A stretch of DNA of 11,639 bases, from contig JACRDY010000048.1 in NCBI GenBank assembly GCA_016218485.1, positions 1 to 11,639 of the forward strand, written 5' to 3'. The position numbers and the translations under genes are program-made. This document shows positions 5,300-11,465 of the stretch, in pieces; the stretch's first letter is position 1, and each line of letters starts with the position of its first letter. The notes under the pieces were generated by a model. That model did not search any database, was not told the DNA's origin, and was given only the letters and a program-made list of their open reading frames with translations. The DNA is from Candidatus Falkowiibacteriota bacterium (lineage in GTDB: Bacteria > Patescibacteriota > Patescibacteriia > JACRDY01).

Positions 5300-6949
5300 A
5301 TGGCTAAACAGATTAAATTTAATAAAGAGGCGCGCGCCGCCATCAAGGCCGGCCTGGATAAATTGGCCGATACCGTTAAAATTTCATTGGGACCGCGGGG
5401 CCGCAATGTGGTTCTGGATAAGGGCTACGGCTCGCCGGTCATCACTAATGATGGCGTGACTATTGCCAAGGAAATTGATCTGGAAGATAAGTTTGAGAAT
5501 GTCGGCGCCGAGCTGATTAAGGAAGTGGCGAGTAAGACGAACGACGTGGCCGGTGACGGCACCACTACGGCGACCGTGCTGGCGCAGTTCATTATCAATG
5601 AAGCCTTTAAGGCCATGGAAAAAGAGGGCAAAGGCGTCAGCCCGATCGTCATCCGCCACGGCATTGAGAAAGCCACCGCCGCGGTGGTGGAGCATCTGCG
5701 CGCCGTTATTTCCAAGCCAGTGTCCGGCAAGTCCGAGATCGCGCAGGTGGCCGCCATTTCCGCCAATGACGAAAAAATCGGTACGGTGATCGCCGAGGCC
5801 ATGGAGCAGGTGGGTAACGACGGCGTGGTCACCGTGGAAGAAGGCCAGTCATTCGGGATTGAGAAAGAGGTGGTGGAGGGGATGCGTTTTGACAAAGGTT
5901 TCACCTCGCCCTACATGATTACGAACCCGGAAACGATGAAGGCCGAATACGTCGGCGTGCCGATACTCATTACCGACAAGAAAATTTCGGCCATCAGCGA
6001 CATTCTGCCGCTCCTGGAAAAAGTGGCGCAGAGCGGCAAGAAAGACCTGGTCATCATCGCCGACGACGTGGATGGCGAAGCGCAGGCGACATTGATTGTC
6101 AACAAGCTGCGCGGCACCTTCAACACCGTGGCCATCAAAGCCCCGGGCTTTGGCGACCGCAAGAAAGAAATGCTCCAGGACATCGCCGTCCTCGTCGGCG
6201 GCAAAGTCATCACCGAGGAATTGGGCCTGAAACTGGAGAGCGTCAACCTGGAAGACCTGGGTTCAGCGGCCAAAGTCATTGCCACCAAGGATGACACCAC
6301 GATTGTCGGCGGCAAGGGTGACAAGCAGGCGATCGCCGAACGGGTCAAGCGGATTCGCACTGAACTGGAAAATACCGATTCTGATTTTGACAAAGAAAAA
6401 TTGCAAGAGCGGCTGGCGAAACTCGCCGGCGGCGTGGCGGTGATCAAAGTCGGCGCCGCCACTGAAACGGAAATGAAAGAGATTAAGTTTAAAATTGAAG
6501 ACGCGCTCAACGCCACTCGCGCCGCGGTGGAAGAGGGGATTGTCCCGGGCGGCGGTACGGCCTTGATCCGCGCTGCCAAGGCTCTCGCCAGCCTATCGGT
6601 GGAGGGCGATGAAAAAATCGGCGTGCATATCCTGCAGCAGGCGCTGACCAAACCCTTGGAAATGATTGCCAACAATGCCGGCGCGGACGGCCCGAAAGTG
6701 GTGGCCGAAGTCCAGAAGCTGGATGGCGCCATGGGCTATGACGCGGTACTCGGTCAGTACGTGGATATGCTGACTGCCGGGATTATTGACCCGACCAAGG
6801 TGACTCGCAGCGCGCTCCAGAACGCCGCCAGCATTGCCGCGTTGTTCATTACCACTGAAGCGGTCGTAACGGACAAGCCGGAGCCGAAAGAACATAGCCA
6901 CGGCGGCGGTATGATGCCGGGCATGGGCGGCATGGACATGGGGATGTAA
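5300..6949 (+). CDS. groEL: Chaperonin GroEL (Hsp60)
   Basis: The 549-residue product is a full-length GroEL. ATP-binding marks include SLGPRGRNVVLDK (29-41), TNDGVTIAKEI (49-59) and NDVAGDGTTTATVLA (81-95) with the catalytic Asp at 86, then ALNATRAAVEEGIVPGGG near 400-417, just after the second active-site Asp. The apical domain (about 190-375) carries the usual YMITNPETMKAE and APGFGDRKKEML blocks. The tail ends in a Gly/Met-rich segment (GGGMMPGMGGMDMGM) as in type I chaperonins. Fourteen copies form two rings that fold proteins with GroES and ATP. It lies 157 bases after groES and shares its CIRCE-controlled promoter, with possible extra promoters in the gap. There is no SD before the ATG. 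Nothing suggests loss of function. Confidence 0.98.
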   Translation: MAKQIKFNKEARAAIKAGLDKLADTVKISLGPRGRNVVLDKGYGSPVITNDGVTIAKEIDLEDKFENVGAELIKEVASKTNDVAGDGTTTATVLAQFIINEAFKAMEKEGKGVSPIVIRHGIEKATAAVVEHLRAVISKPVSGKSEIAQVAAISANDEKIGTVIAEAMEQVGNDGVVTVEEGQSFGIEKEVVEGMRFDKGFTSPYMITNPETMKAEYVGVPILITDKKISAISDILPLLEKVAQSGKKDLVIIADDVDGEAQATLIVNKLRGTFNTVAIKAPGFGDRKKEMLQDIAVLVGGKVITEELGLKLESVNLEDLGSAAKVIATKDDTTIVGGKGDKQAIAERVKRIRTELENTDSDFDKEKLQERLAKLAGGVAVIKVGAATETEMKEIKFKIEDALNATRAAVEEGIVPGGGTALIRAAKALASLSVEGDEKIGVHILQQALTKPLEMIANNAGADGPKVVAEVQKLDGAMGYDAVLGQYVDMLTAGIIDPTKVTRSALQNAASIAALFITTEAVVTDKPEPKEHSHGGGMMPGMGGMDMGM

Positions 6950-6970
6950 TCCGGTGGATTGATTTACTTT

Positions 6971-7004
6971 AAAATCGCTCTCGCGTGTCGGGGGCGATTT
7001 TGTT
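6971..7004 (+). terminator. Terminator after groEL
   Basis: AAAATCGC (6971-6978) pairs with GCGATTTT (6994-7001), with extra inner pairs. The T-run is only four bases and is followed by GTT, so termination may be partial; a second hairpin with six T follows at 7152. Confidence 0.7.
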
Positions 7005-7019
7005 ATAAAAATATCAGTA

Positions 7020-7144
7020 TTCTTCCGTGCTCAAAGGAGCCGTGTCCTAGTGAATCACATAAAGCGGACACTGTCCCCCGTATAAGACCCTCGGTCTCTA
7101 CGGGGGAACACAGACTCCGCTTCGCGGAGCACGGAAAAACACGG
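7020..7144. repeat. Modular hairpin inverted repeat, copy C
   Basis: The outer arms TTCTTCCGTGC (7020-7030) and GCACGGAAAAACACGG (7129-7144) are inverted. Left hairpin 1 is GCTC/GAGC (7029-7040), followed by CGTGTCC. After an 18-base spacer come GGACACTGT and hairpin 2 (CCCCCGTA/TACGGGGG, 7075-7106, with AGACC/GGTCT nested inside), then AACACAGA and hairpin 1 (CTCCGC/GCGGAG, 7115-7129). The right arm repeats copy A almost exactly. Confidence 0.85.
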
Positions 7145-7151
7145 ACACGCA

Positions 7152-7179
7152 CGCTTCTCTTGAGGAGGAGCGATTTTTT
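7152..7179 (+). terminator. Second intrinsic terminator before the 7247 gene
   Basis: CGCTTCTC (7152-7159) pairs with GAGGAGCG (7165-7172), with one G-T pair and a 5-base loop, and is followed by A and six T. It would stop any read-through from groEL and lies only 4 bases before the next -35 box. Confidence 0.75.
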
Positions 7180-7183
7180 GGTC

Positions 7184-7212
7184 TTGCAAAATTTTTTTAT
7201 CTTTAGTATAGT
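7184..7212 (+). promoter_or_regulatory. Promoter of the 7247 orphan gene
   Basis: TTGCAA (7184-7189), 17 bases, TATAGT (7207-7212). Transcription should begin near 7219, leaving a short leader with a perfect SD. Confidence 0.7.
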
Positions 7213-7233
7213 ATGTAGTACTTTGCCATTTTC

Positions 7234-7240
7234 AAGGAGG
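7234..7240 (+). promoter_or_regulatory. Strong Shine-Dalgarno site deciding the 7247 start
   Basis: AAGGAGG lies 6 bases before ATG 7247. It rules out the much longer in-frame extension back to 6959, which would cross the terminator and copy C. Confidence 0.9.
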
Positions 7241-7246
7241 TGGAGG

Positions 7247-7525
7247 ATGGAGCTGGTAATGCGCGAGAGTCTTTCGCTTGTCCTGTACCCTCCGGAGGGG
7301 GCTAACCGGGATAAGCGGAAGAGTGTGCAACTGGGGCAGACGTATCGGTTCCGCGAAGTGGAGAATCCGTACGGCGCACACTGGAAGCCATGGCTGGTGA
7401 CCGAGGTAGATGGCCAGGCAATCGCCGGCGATAAGGCACGGATTCTGAAGAACTCTCAGCCACGTTGTTTGCAGAAACAAGATGCGAGCGGCCCGGTGCC
7501 GCCACCCATCGGAAATCATCGGTGA
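7247..7525 (+). CDS. Unrecognised 92-residue protein
   Basis: I do not recognise a family. From ATG 7247 the product is small, basic and soluble-looking. Residues 5-63 could form a compact beta fold (SLSLVLYPPEG, SVQLGQTYRFREVENPYG, WKPWLVTEVDGQ), while the last 25 or so residues, ending in SGPVPPPIGNHR, look disordered. No signal peptide or membrane segment is visible. The gene is a self-contained unit with terminator, promoter, perfect SD and strong terminator in that order. Its SD and promoter type set it apart from groEL upstream and the 7603 gene downstream. Expression could be high, judging from the SD, but the role is unknown. Confidence 0.75.
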   Translation: MELVMRESLSLVLYPPEGANRDKRKSVQLGQTYRFREVENPYGAHWKPWLVTEVDGQAIAGDKARILKNSQPRCLQKQDASGPVPPPIGNHR

Positions 7526-7528
7526 ATT

Positions 7529-7568
7529 CCCCGGCGTTGCAGACAGCGACGACCGGGGCTCTGTTTTT
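7529..7568 (+). terminator. Strong intrinsic terminator after the 7247 gene
   Basis: CCCCGG (7529-7534) pairs with CCGGGG (7553-7558), and CGTTGC (7535-7540) with GCGACG (7546-7551) including a G-T pair, giving about 12 bp with one bulged A. It is followed by CTCTGTTTTT. Confidence 0.85.
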
Positions 7569-7584
7569 CTCGCCAACGGTTTTA

Positions 7585-7593
7585 TGCTATACT
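7585..7593 (+). promoter_or_regulatory. Extended -10 promoter of the 7603 unit
   Basis: TGCTATACT matches TGnTATAAT with one mismatch. The predicted start near 7600 lies about 3 bases before ATG 7603, which implies a leaderless message. Confidence 0.7.
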
Positions 7594-7602
7594 ACCGACA
7601 GT

Positions 7603-8109
7603 ATGTATGAGGTATCAAATCCGCGGCAGGAGGACGTAGTTTCACAAGACATAAAATTTTATTTTGCGGCCGCGTCTCGGCCGCTGCGCTGGTGCGCTGG
7701 TTTGATGCTGGGTTTTTATCTCCTTAGCAGTATTAGTTTTTTGGACTGGTCGCCAGTGAGCTTGAGCCTGATTGGGTACCTGATTATTATCGGTGGCGTC
7801 GTGTTCATCAGTTATCGGGTGGCGCGCGTCAAGCAGGGTGAAGCCAGGCACGCGGCCACGGCCAGCCTTTTTTTGGCGCTGATACTCGGTTTGGGACACG
7901 CGCTGCTGCAGCTGATCTGGTTCTGGTCGTGGTGGCGACTCTTGGATCTGTTCCTAGAGCCGCTGGCCGCCGCTTTAGTCGGTCTCTGCATTGGCATTAT
8001 CATGACTAAATCTATACATTTAATTCATTACTCGCGAGCGGCCGAGTCGGTGTCGTCAGCAGACGACCCGCCCGAGTCCTCGGACAACAATCCGTATGGC
8101 GATGAATAA
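7603..8109 (+). CDS. Four-span membrane protein of unknown function
   Basis: The 168-residue product has four hydrophobic segments (about 30-47, 53-73, 84-106 and 115-136), a short N-terminal cytoplasm-like region, and an acidic, Ser/Pro-rich tail (SADDPPESSDNNPYGDE) that is probably disordered. I recognise no family motif. The third span is rich in aromatic residues (LIWFWSWWRLLD). ATG 7603 is chosen because the promoter and the preceding terminator leave no room for the longer in-frame extension. No SD is present, which fits a leaderless start. The stop overlaps the next gene's start, so the two are probably translated together, and both encode small membrane proteins. The pairing suggests a shared role at the membrane, which is inference. 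Confidence 0.75.
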   Translation: MYEVSNPRQEDVVSQDIKFYFAAASRPLRWCAGLMLGFYLLSSISFLDWSPVSLSLIGYLIIIGGVVFISYRVARVKQGEARHAATASLFLALILGLGHALLQLIWFWSWWRLLDLFLEPLAAALVGLCIGIIMTKSIHLIHYSRAAESVSSADDPPESSDNNPYGDE

Positions 8110-8434
8110 TTCAGCCTCATCGGCTCAACCGATGGACAGCCAAGACATCAACGATAATAAGCTAATCGCGGCGCTGTCGTACGTCTGGGTGCTGTTTCTC
8201 ATTCCGCTCCTGGCTAAGCGCGACAGCAAGTTTTGCCAGTTCCATGCCAAGCAGGGTTTACTCCTGTTTTTGGTGGAAGTGGTTGGTTGGCTAGTTTTCT
8301 GGATCCCGATCATCGGCTGGCTGTTGTTTTTGGCCGTGGTGGTCGTGGCCATTATTGGTATTCTCAAAGCGCTGTCCGGACAATACTGGGAATTGCCGGT
8401 GCTGGGAGAGTACGCCAAGAAGATTAATTTGTAG
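8096..8434 (+). CDS. Tic20/DUF4870-like small membrane protein
   Basis: The 112-residue product has the DUF4870/Tic20-like pattern: a polar start, then NKLIAALSYVWVLFLIPLLAK (21-41), a hydrophilic turn with CQFHAKQGLLLFL (47-59), and two more spans, about 59-69 and 72-91 (WIPIIGWLLFLAVVVVAIIGI). The FHAKQG turn between spans is the most characteristic feature. The family is common in bacteria and has no settled biochemical role. The start is ATG 8096 or ATG 8102; both overlap the end of the upstream gene (by 14 or 8 bases), consistent with translational coupling. There is no SD. Repeats of TAGTCCC follow the stop, and no clear terminator is seen. Confidence 0.8.
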   Translation: MAMNNSASSAQPMDSQDINDNKLIAALSYVWVLFLIPLLAKRDSKFCQFHAKQGLLLFLVEVVGWLVFWIPIIGWLLFLAVVVVAIIGILKALSGQYWELPVLGEYAKKINL

Positions 8435-8436
8435 GT

Positions 8437-8500
8437 TTAGTCCCTAGTCCCTAGTCCCTAGTCCTTAGTTAAAAGTTGTAAAGTTGAAAGTTAGCAAGTT
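8437..8500. repeat. TAGTCCC and AAGTTG-type tandem repeats
   Basis: TAGTCCC is repeated three times, followed by a TAGTCCTTAG variant, and then AAAAGTTG and AAAGTTG words. It is one of several short-period repeats that fill the gaps between recognisable genes here. No convincing -35/-10 pair for the pyruvate kinase gene was found; TTTATT at 8516 is a weak -10 candidate. Confidence 0.8.
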
Positions 8501-8527
8501 TAATGCTGTTAGTGTTTTATTTTTGGT

Positions 8528-9958
8528 ATGCATAAGCGCACTAAAATCATCTGTACCATTGGTCCAGCTTCGGAGAAGAAGGCTGTTTTAGAAAAAATGG
8601 TAGCGGCTGGCATGAATGTGGCGCGGCTGAATTTTTCTCATGGCACGTACCAGAACCACCAGCTCCTGATCAATAATCTCCGTGCGGTCAGCAGCAAGCT
8701 CGGCGTGCCGATTGCCATTCTCCAAGATCTCCAGGGGCCGCGCATCCGTACCGGTGAATTGCCCAAGTCCGGCATAGCGCTTCAGGCAGGTAAAACCGTG
8801 ACGTTGGTCTGGGCAGGGCGCAGCAGTAAGACAGCGGTTCAGAGTCAGACCGTGGTGCCCATACAGTATGATCTGTCCAAGGTGGTGCGTAAAGGCACGA
8901 GAATTCTGATCAATGATGGCCTGTTTGAGCTGCGGGTAGTCAAATTCCATCCGGGTAAGTCAACGGTGGACTGCGCGGTGGTGCGGGGCGGGGTAGTGCT
9001 GTCGCACCGCGGCATGAACATCCCCAAAACCAAAATTGACGCGCCGTCCATCACCTACCGCGATAAGGAAGATCTCAAGTTTGGTCTGCGCGCTGGGGTA
9101 GACTGGGTGGCGCTGTCCTTCGTGCGCGAGGCGCATGACGTGCTGCAGCTCAAGAAACTGATCCGGCAGTACCAGCCGAGTAGCCGGGTCAAGGTCATCG
9201 CCAAAATAGAGCGCCAGGAAGCAGTGGATCATTTTGATGAAATTCTGGCCGTTGCCGACGGGATTATGGTGGCGCGTGGCGACTTGGGTATTGAGCTGCC
9301 GGCCTTTGATATACCCGTCATCCAGAAACGGATTGTCAGTCAGTGTCTGGAGGCGCATAAGCCGGTGATTATCGCTACCCAGATGATGGAGTCTATGATG
9401 GAGAAGCCGCGTCCCACCCGGGCGGAAGTTTCCGATGTCGCCAACGCTGTCGCTGACCACGCCGACGCGGTGATGCTCTCGGGCGAGACGGCCACCGGTA
9501 AGTACCCGGTGGAGGTGGTGCAGATGATGAGTCAGACGATTCGTAAAATGGAGAACTCTCCCTATGATGATCTGGTAGTCAATCGTGATGTTCACTATCG
9601 TTCTACCGAGCTGGGCGTGGCGGACGCCGCGGCTCGTTTAGTCAAAAAATTAAAAGCCAAAGCGATTGTGACGATTGCTGAAAATGAAACTGTACCCGAG
9701 GCGCTGGTCAGGTTCCGTCCGGAAACCAAGATTATCGTCTTGACGACACAGGACAAACTGCGCCAGCAGCTGGCGCTGATTTGGGGCGTGACGGCAATGA
9801 CGCATAGCGGTAAGGTGCCGTTTAGCGCACTACCCACTCTAGCGCGGCAGCTGGCGCTCAAATATCAGTTGGCGAAAGCCGGTCAGACTATTATTGTAGT
9901 GGGGGATGAGGTTGGGTCAGGCAAAACGTTGGAATTATTGAAAGTGGTGAAGGTGTAG
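8528..9958 (+). CDS. pyk: Pyruvate kinase
   Basis: The 476-residue product converts phosphoenolpyruvate and ADP to pyruvate and ATP in the cytoplasm, the last step of glycolysis. Visible marks: TKIICTIGPAS (5-15), RLNFSHG (33-39; R34, N36, S38 bind substrate and K+), LQDLQGPRIRTG (65-76), the B-domain region at about 78-175 ending in RGMNIP, catalytic K226 with metal ligand E228 (IAKIERQEA), MVARGDLGIEL (247-257; D252), ATQMMESM (283-290; T284), PTRAEVSDVANAV (296-308) and DAVMLSGETATGKYP (313-327). The C-terminal regulatory domain (about 355-476) is present and the protein ends at normal length. No SD is visible, as with the other housekeeping genes here. Confidence 0.97.
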   Translation: MHKRTKIICTIGPASEKKAVLEKMVAAGMNVARLNFSHGTYQNHQLLINNLRAVSSKLGVPIAILQDLQGPRIRTGELPKSGIALQAGKTVTLVWAGRSSKTAVQSQTVVPIQYDLSKVVRKGTRILINDGLFELRVVKFHPGKSTVDCAVVRGGVVLSHRGMNIPKTKIDAPSITYRDKEDLKFGLRAGVDWVALSFVREAHDVLQLKKLIRQYQPSSRVKVIAKIERQEAVDHFDEILAVADGIMVARGDLGIELPAFDIPVIQKRIVSQCLEAHKPVIIATQMMESMMEKPRPTRAEVSDVANAVADHADAVMLSGETATGKYPVEVVQMMSQTIRKMENSPYDDLVVNRDVHYRSTELGVADAAARLVKKLKAKAIVTIAENETVPEALVRFRPETKIIVLTTQDKLRQQLALIWGVTAMTHSGKVPFSALPTLARQLALKYQLAKAGQTIIVVGDEVGSGKTLELLKVVKV

Positions 9959-9989
9959 TAATTAGTAACTAGTAACTAGTTACGAATTA
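9959..9989. repeat. Short hairpin after pyk made of AGTAACT words
   Basis: TAATTAGTAACT (9959-9970) pairs with AGTTACGAATTA (9978-9989) at 11 of 12 positions, and GTAACTAGTTAC (9972-9983) is itself a palindrome. It starts right at the pyk stop codon. Confidence 0.7.
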
Positions 9990-9991
9990 AC

Positions 9992-10015
9992 AGCCGGCGA
10001 GTGGTCGGGCTTTTT
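9992..10015 (+). terminator. Probable weak terminator after pyk
   Basis: AGCC (9992-9995) pairs with GGCT (10008-10011), with a loosely paired GC-rich interior, and is followed by five T. The stem is short, so confidence is moderate. Confidence 0.5.
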
Positions 10016-10021
10016 GTTTAT

Positions 10022-10049
10022 TTGACTATTTTTTTATTTATACTATACT
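10022..10049 (+). promoter_or_regulatory. Promoter of the 10078 orphan gene
   Basis: TTGACT (10022-10027), 16 bases, TATACT (10044-10049). Transcription should begin near 10056. Confidence 0.7.
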
Positions 10050-10077
10050 GTCGCATTGGATAATCATGGGAGGCAAT

Positions 10078-10296
10078 ATGATTTGGTACTGCGTGGCGGC
10101 AGCGCTTCTTATCGCGGGATACGGTATTCGTCGGCATCGTCAGCGCCAGGATCCCCTCTACTTTGTTCTGCATTGGGGACGAGAGGCTCTCCTGCGAGGT
10201 GTCTATTTGGGGCGCTACAACGCTCCGGTGAACGCTCTGGCGACTACCCGACCGCGGTGGCGGTTTAGGTGGCGGCGTCAGAAACGTCCCACATAA
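10078..10296 (+). CDS. Unrecognised 72-residue membrane-anchored basic protein
   Basis: I do not recognise a family. GGGAGG (10068-10073) lies 4 bases before ATG 10078, which favours this start over ATG 10066 (four residues longer, in the same frame). The product has one N-terminal hydrophobic segment, about residues 2-16 (IWYCVAAALLIAGYG), followed by a strongly basic soluble part with several aromatic residues, ending in WRFRWRRQKRPT. It is probably a single-span protein with a positively charged cytoplasmic tail that might touch nucleic acid, phospholipid or a partner; that is inference. It is a one-gene unit with its own promoter and a following hairpin. A competing frame from 10056 has poor composition and is rejected. 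Confidence 0.65.
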   Translation: MIWYCVAAALLIAGYGIRRHRQRQDPLYFVLHWGREALLRGVYLGRYNAPVNALATTRPRWRFRWRRQKRPT

Positions 10297-10319
10297 CGCG
10301 CTACTATTCGCATCTCACG

Positions 10320-10351
10320 ACAGCCTGCGGTCGCATCTGACTGCAGGCTGT
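10320..10351 (+). terminator. Hairpin after the 10078 gene
   Basis: ACAGCCTGC (10320-10328) pairs with GCAGGCTGT (10343-10351) over 9 bp with a 14-base loop. It is followed by TAAAATAG rather than a T-run, so it may be a weak or factor-assisted terminator or an mRNA-end stabiliser. Confidence 0.55.
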
Positions 10352-10399
10352 TAAAATAGTGAAAAAGTATTTAATTTTAGGTATTTTATAGGTTTTTTG

Positions 10400-10428
10400 T
10401 TGACATTATTTTTGTTTTGTAGTATGAT
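10400..10428 (+). promoter_or_regulatory. Near-consensus promoter of the 10484 orphan gene
   Basis: TTGACA (10400-10405), 17 bases, TATGAT (10423-10428): the best -35/-10 match in the window. The start near 10435 gives a 49-base leader holding the hairpin CCGCTC/GAGCGG (10455-10470) right before the SD. Confidence 0.85.
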
Positions 10429-10454
10429 GTATATAATTTGGTTCAGAAACCGTC

Positions 10455-10478
10455 CCGCTCAACAGAGCGGTCAGGAGG
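10455..10478 (+). promoter_or_regulatory. Leader hairpin and Shine-Dalgarno of the 10484 gene
   Basis: CCGCTC (10455-10460) and GAGCGG (10465-10470) form a stem with loop AACA. AGGAGG (10473-10478) follows 2 bases later and lies 5 bases before ATG 10484. The stem may protect the 5' end or keep the SD open. Confidence 0.7.
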
Positions 10479-10483
10479 ATGCC

Positions 10484-10738
10484 ATGCTGCGAGTCATGTA
10501 TGTTCTGACCATGATCGTCCTGGTTGAGTTGGTGGCTGGGGCCATCTCGGCAGGGATCTGCTGGTTTGATGAGACCGGCGGTGTCAAGACGACCCTGTTC
10601 CAGACGTGGGGAAAGTTCCATACCGACCCCTGGGGACTGGGGCTCATGATCCTTCTGGTTGTATTGGGGACGTGGCAGTGCATTCGTGAGGAACCACGGG
10701 AGGAGCCATTCCTGGGCGTCCACAGAATTCGGCATTAG
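10484..10738 (+). CDS. Unrecognised 84-residue two-span membrane protein
   Basis: I do not recognise a family. The ATG is fixed by the SD; the in-frame extension upstream to 10397 would run through the promoter. The product has two hydrophobic segments, about 4-27 (VMYVLTMIVLVELVAGAISAGICW) and 50-66 (WGLGLMILLVVLGTWQC), joined by a polar loop with FDETGGVKTTLFQTWGKF, and ends in a charged tail (IREEPREEPFLGVHRIRH). It should sit in the membrane as a hairpin. It forms a single-gene unit with a near-consensus promoter and a strong terminator, so expression may be substantial. The neighbouring 10078 gene is of the same style, but they have separate promoters. Confidence 0.75.
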   Translation: MLRVMYVLTMIVLVELVAGAISAGICWFDETGGVKTTLFQTWGKFHTDPWGLGLMILLVVLGTWQCIREEPREEPFLGVHRIRH

Positions 10739-10791
10739 CTCGCCAAATTTTTCTAACGCGGCGAGTCACAAATTTGTTCAGTTCCCTCCTC

Positions 10792-10813
10792 GCCCCGAAA
10801 GGGGCCTTTTTTT
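10792..10813 (+). terminator. Strong intrinsic terminator after the 10484 gene
   Basis: GCCCC, GAAA tetraloop, GGGGC (10792-10805), then C and seven T. A preceding hairpin, CTCGCC (10739-10744) with GGCGAG (10760-10765), lies at the stop codon. Confidence 0.92.
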
Positions 10814-10829
10814 AATCAAAATGTTAGTA

Positions 10830-10838
10830 TGCTATAAT
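10830..10838 (+). promoter_or_regulatory. Extended -10 promoter of the DsbA-like gene
   Basis: TGCTATAAT is a perfect extended -10. The start would be near 10845, leaving a leader of about 18 bases with tandem GTTACAA words and no SD. Confidence 0.8.
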
Positions 10839-10862
10839 AGTTACAAGTTACAAGTTCATCCT

Positions 10863-11465
10863 ATGCTACAGCGGCAAACAAAATTTTTCTTAGTTATCGG
10901 CGTACTGTTTGTATTAGTCATAGTACTGTGGGTGGCAGAGTATGCCAAACCGGCTGACCCGACACAGCAGGTCTATGAAGATGATCGGGCTGACCTGGGT
11001 AACCCCAAGGCCACAATAGTCATCACCAATTACTTTGATTTTTACTGTTCGCACTGCAAAGAAGCGGACAAGTCCCTTGGTCGTATCTTGGATCAGTACA
11101 GTGACCGCGTGTTGATCAAGTATCGGTATTTTCCCATCACCCAGCCGTCGGTCATGGCCGCCGTCGCGGCTGAGTGCGCTGGCACGCAGGGGAAATTCTT
11201 GCCGTATCACAATTTGCTGTTCAGTCGTTTCAGCGGTACGGCTTTTACCGCCGAGACACTGCGGCAGCTGGCCAGTACCGCCGGTTTGGATGGTGAACAA
11301 TTTCAAGAGTGTCTCGATAGCCAGCAGACGGCGCCAGCGGTATACTATGATCTGCGCCTTGCTACCGGTCGCGGCATCGTGGCTGTGCCAACTATTTTCG
11401 TCAATGACGTGGAGGTGGAGGCGGAGAATTTGGTGGCGGAGGTGGAAAGACTACTGGCACAATAG
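10863..11465 (+). CDS. Membrane-anchored DsbA-family thiol oxidoreductase
   Basis: The 200-residue product has an uncleaved-looking N-terminal membrane anchor (about 8-25, FFLVIGVLFVLVIVLWV) followed by a thioredoxin-fold domain facing outward. The active site is C62-S63-H64-C65 in ITNYFDFYCSHCKEAD, preceded by the usual GNPKATIVI strand. The cis-proline is P176 in VAVPTIFVND (174-183). The helical insertion between them (about 92-165) matches the DsbA-like group. Such proteins make or reshuffle disulfides in exported proteins. Extra cysteines at 105 and 150 could form a structural pair. ATG 10863 is chosen because the promoter and terminator exclude the longer in-frame extension. No partner DsbB/VKOR gene is visible here. 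Folding of exported proteins is the likely role, while the oxidised partner is unknown. Confidence 0.9.
   Translation: MLQRQTKFFLVIGVLFVLVIVLWVAEYAKPADPTQQVYEDDRADLGNPKATIVITNYFDFYCSHCKEADKSLGRILDQYSDRVLIKYRYFPITQPSVMAAVAAECAGTQGKFLPYHNLLFSRFSGTAFTAETLRQLASTAGLDGEQFQECLDSQQTAPAVYYDLRLATGRGIVAVPTIFVNDVEVEAENLVAEVERLLAQ

Noticed and set aside
5425..5904. Long open frames on the minus strand of groEL, as at 5911-6732
   Set aside because: They are shadows of the GC-rich third codon positions of groEL, and their products are low-complexity Ser/Ala/Thr-rich.
6959..7246. Long N-terminal extension of the 7247 frame
   Set aside because: It would cross the groEL terminator, copy C and a second terminator, while a perfect SD marks ATG 7247.
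7465..7602. N-terminal extension of the 7603 membrane protein
   Set aside because: It overlaps the end of the 7247 gene and the terminator at 7529-7568.
10659..10862. N-terminal extension of the DsbA-like frame
   Set aside because: It overlaps the 10484 gene in another frame and runs through a strong terminator and the extended -10 promoter.
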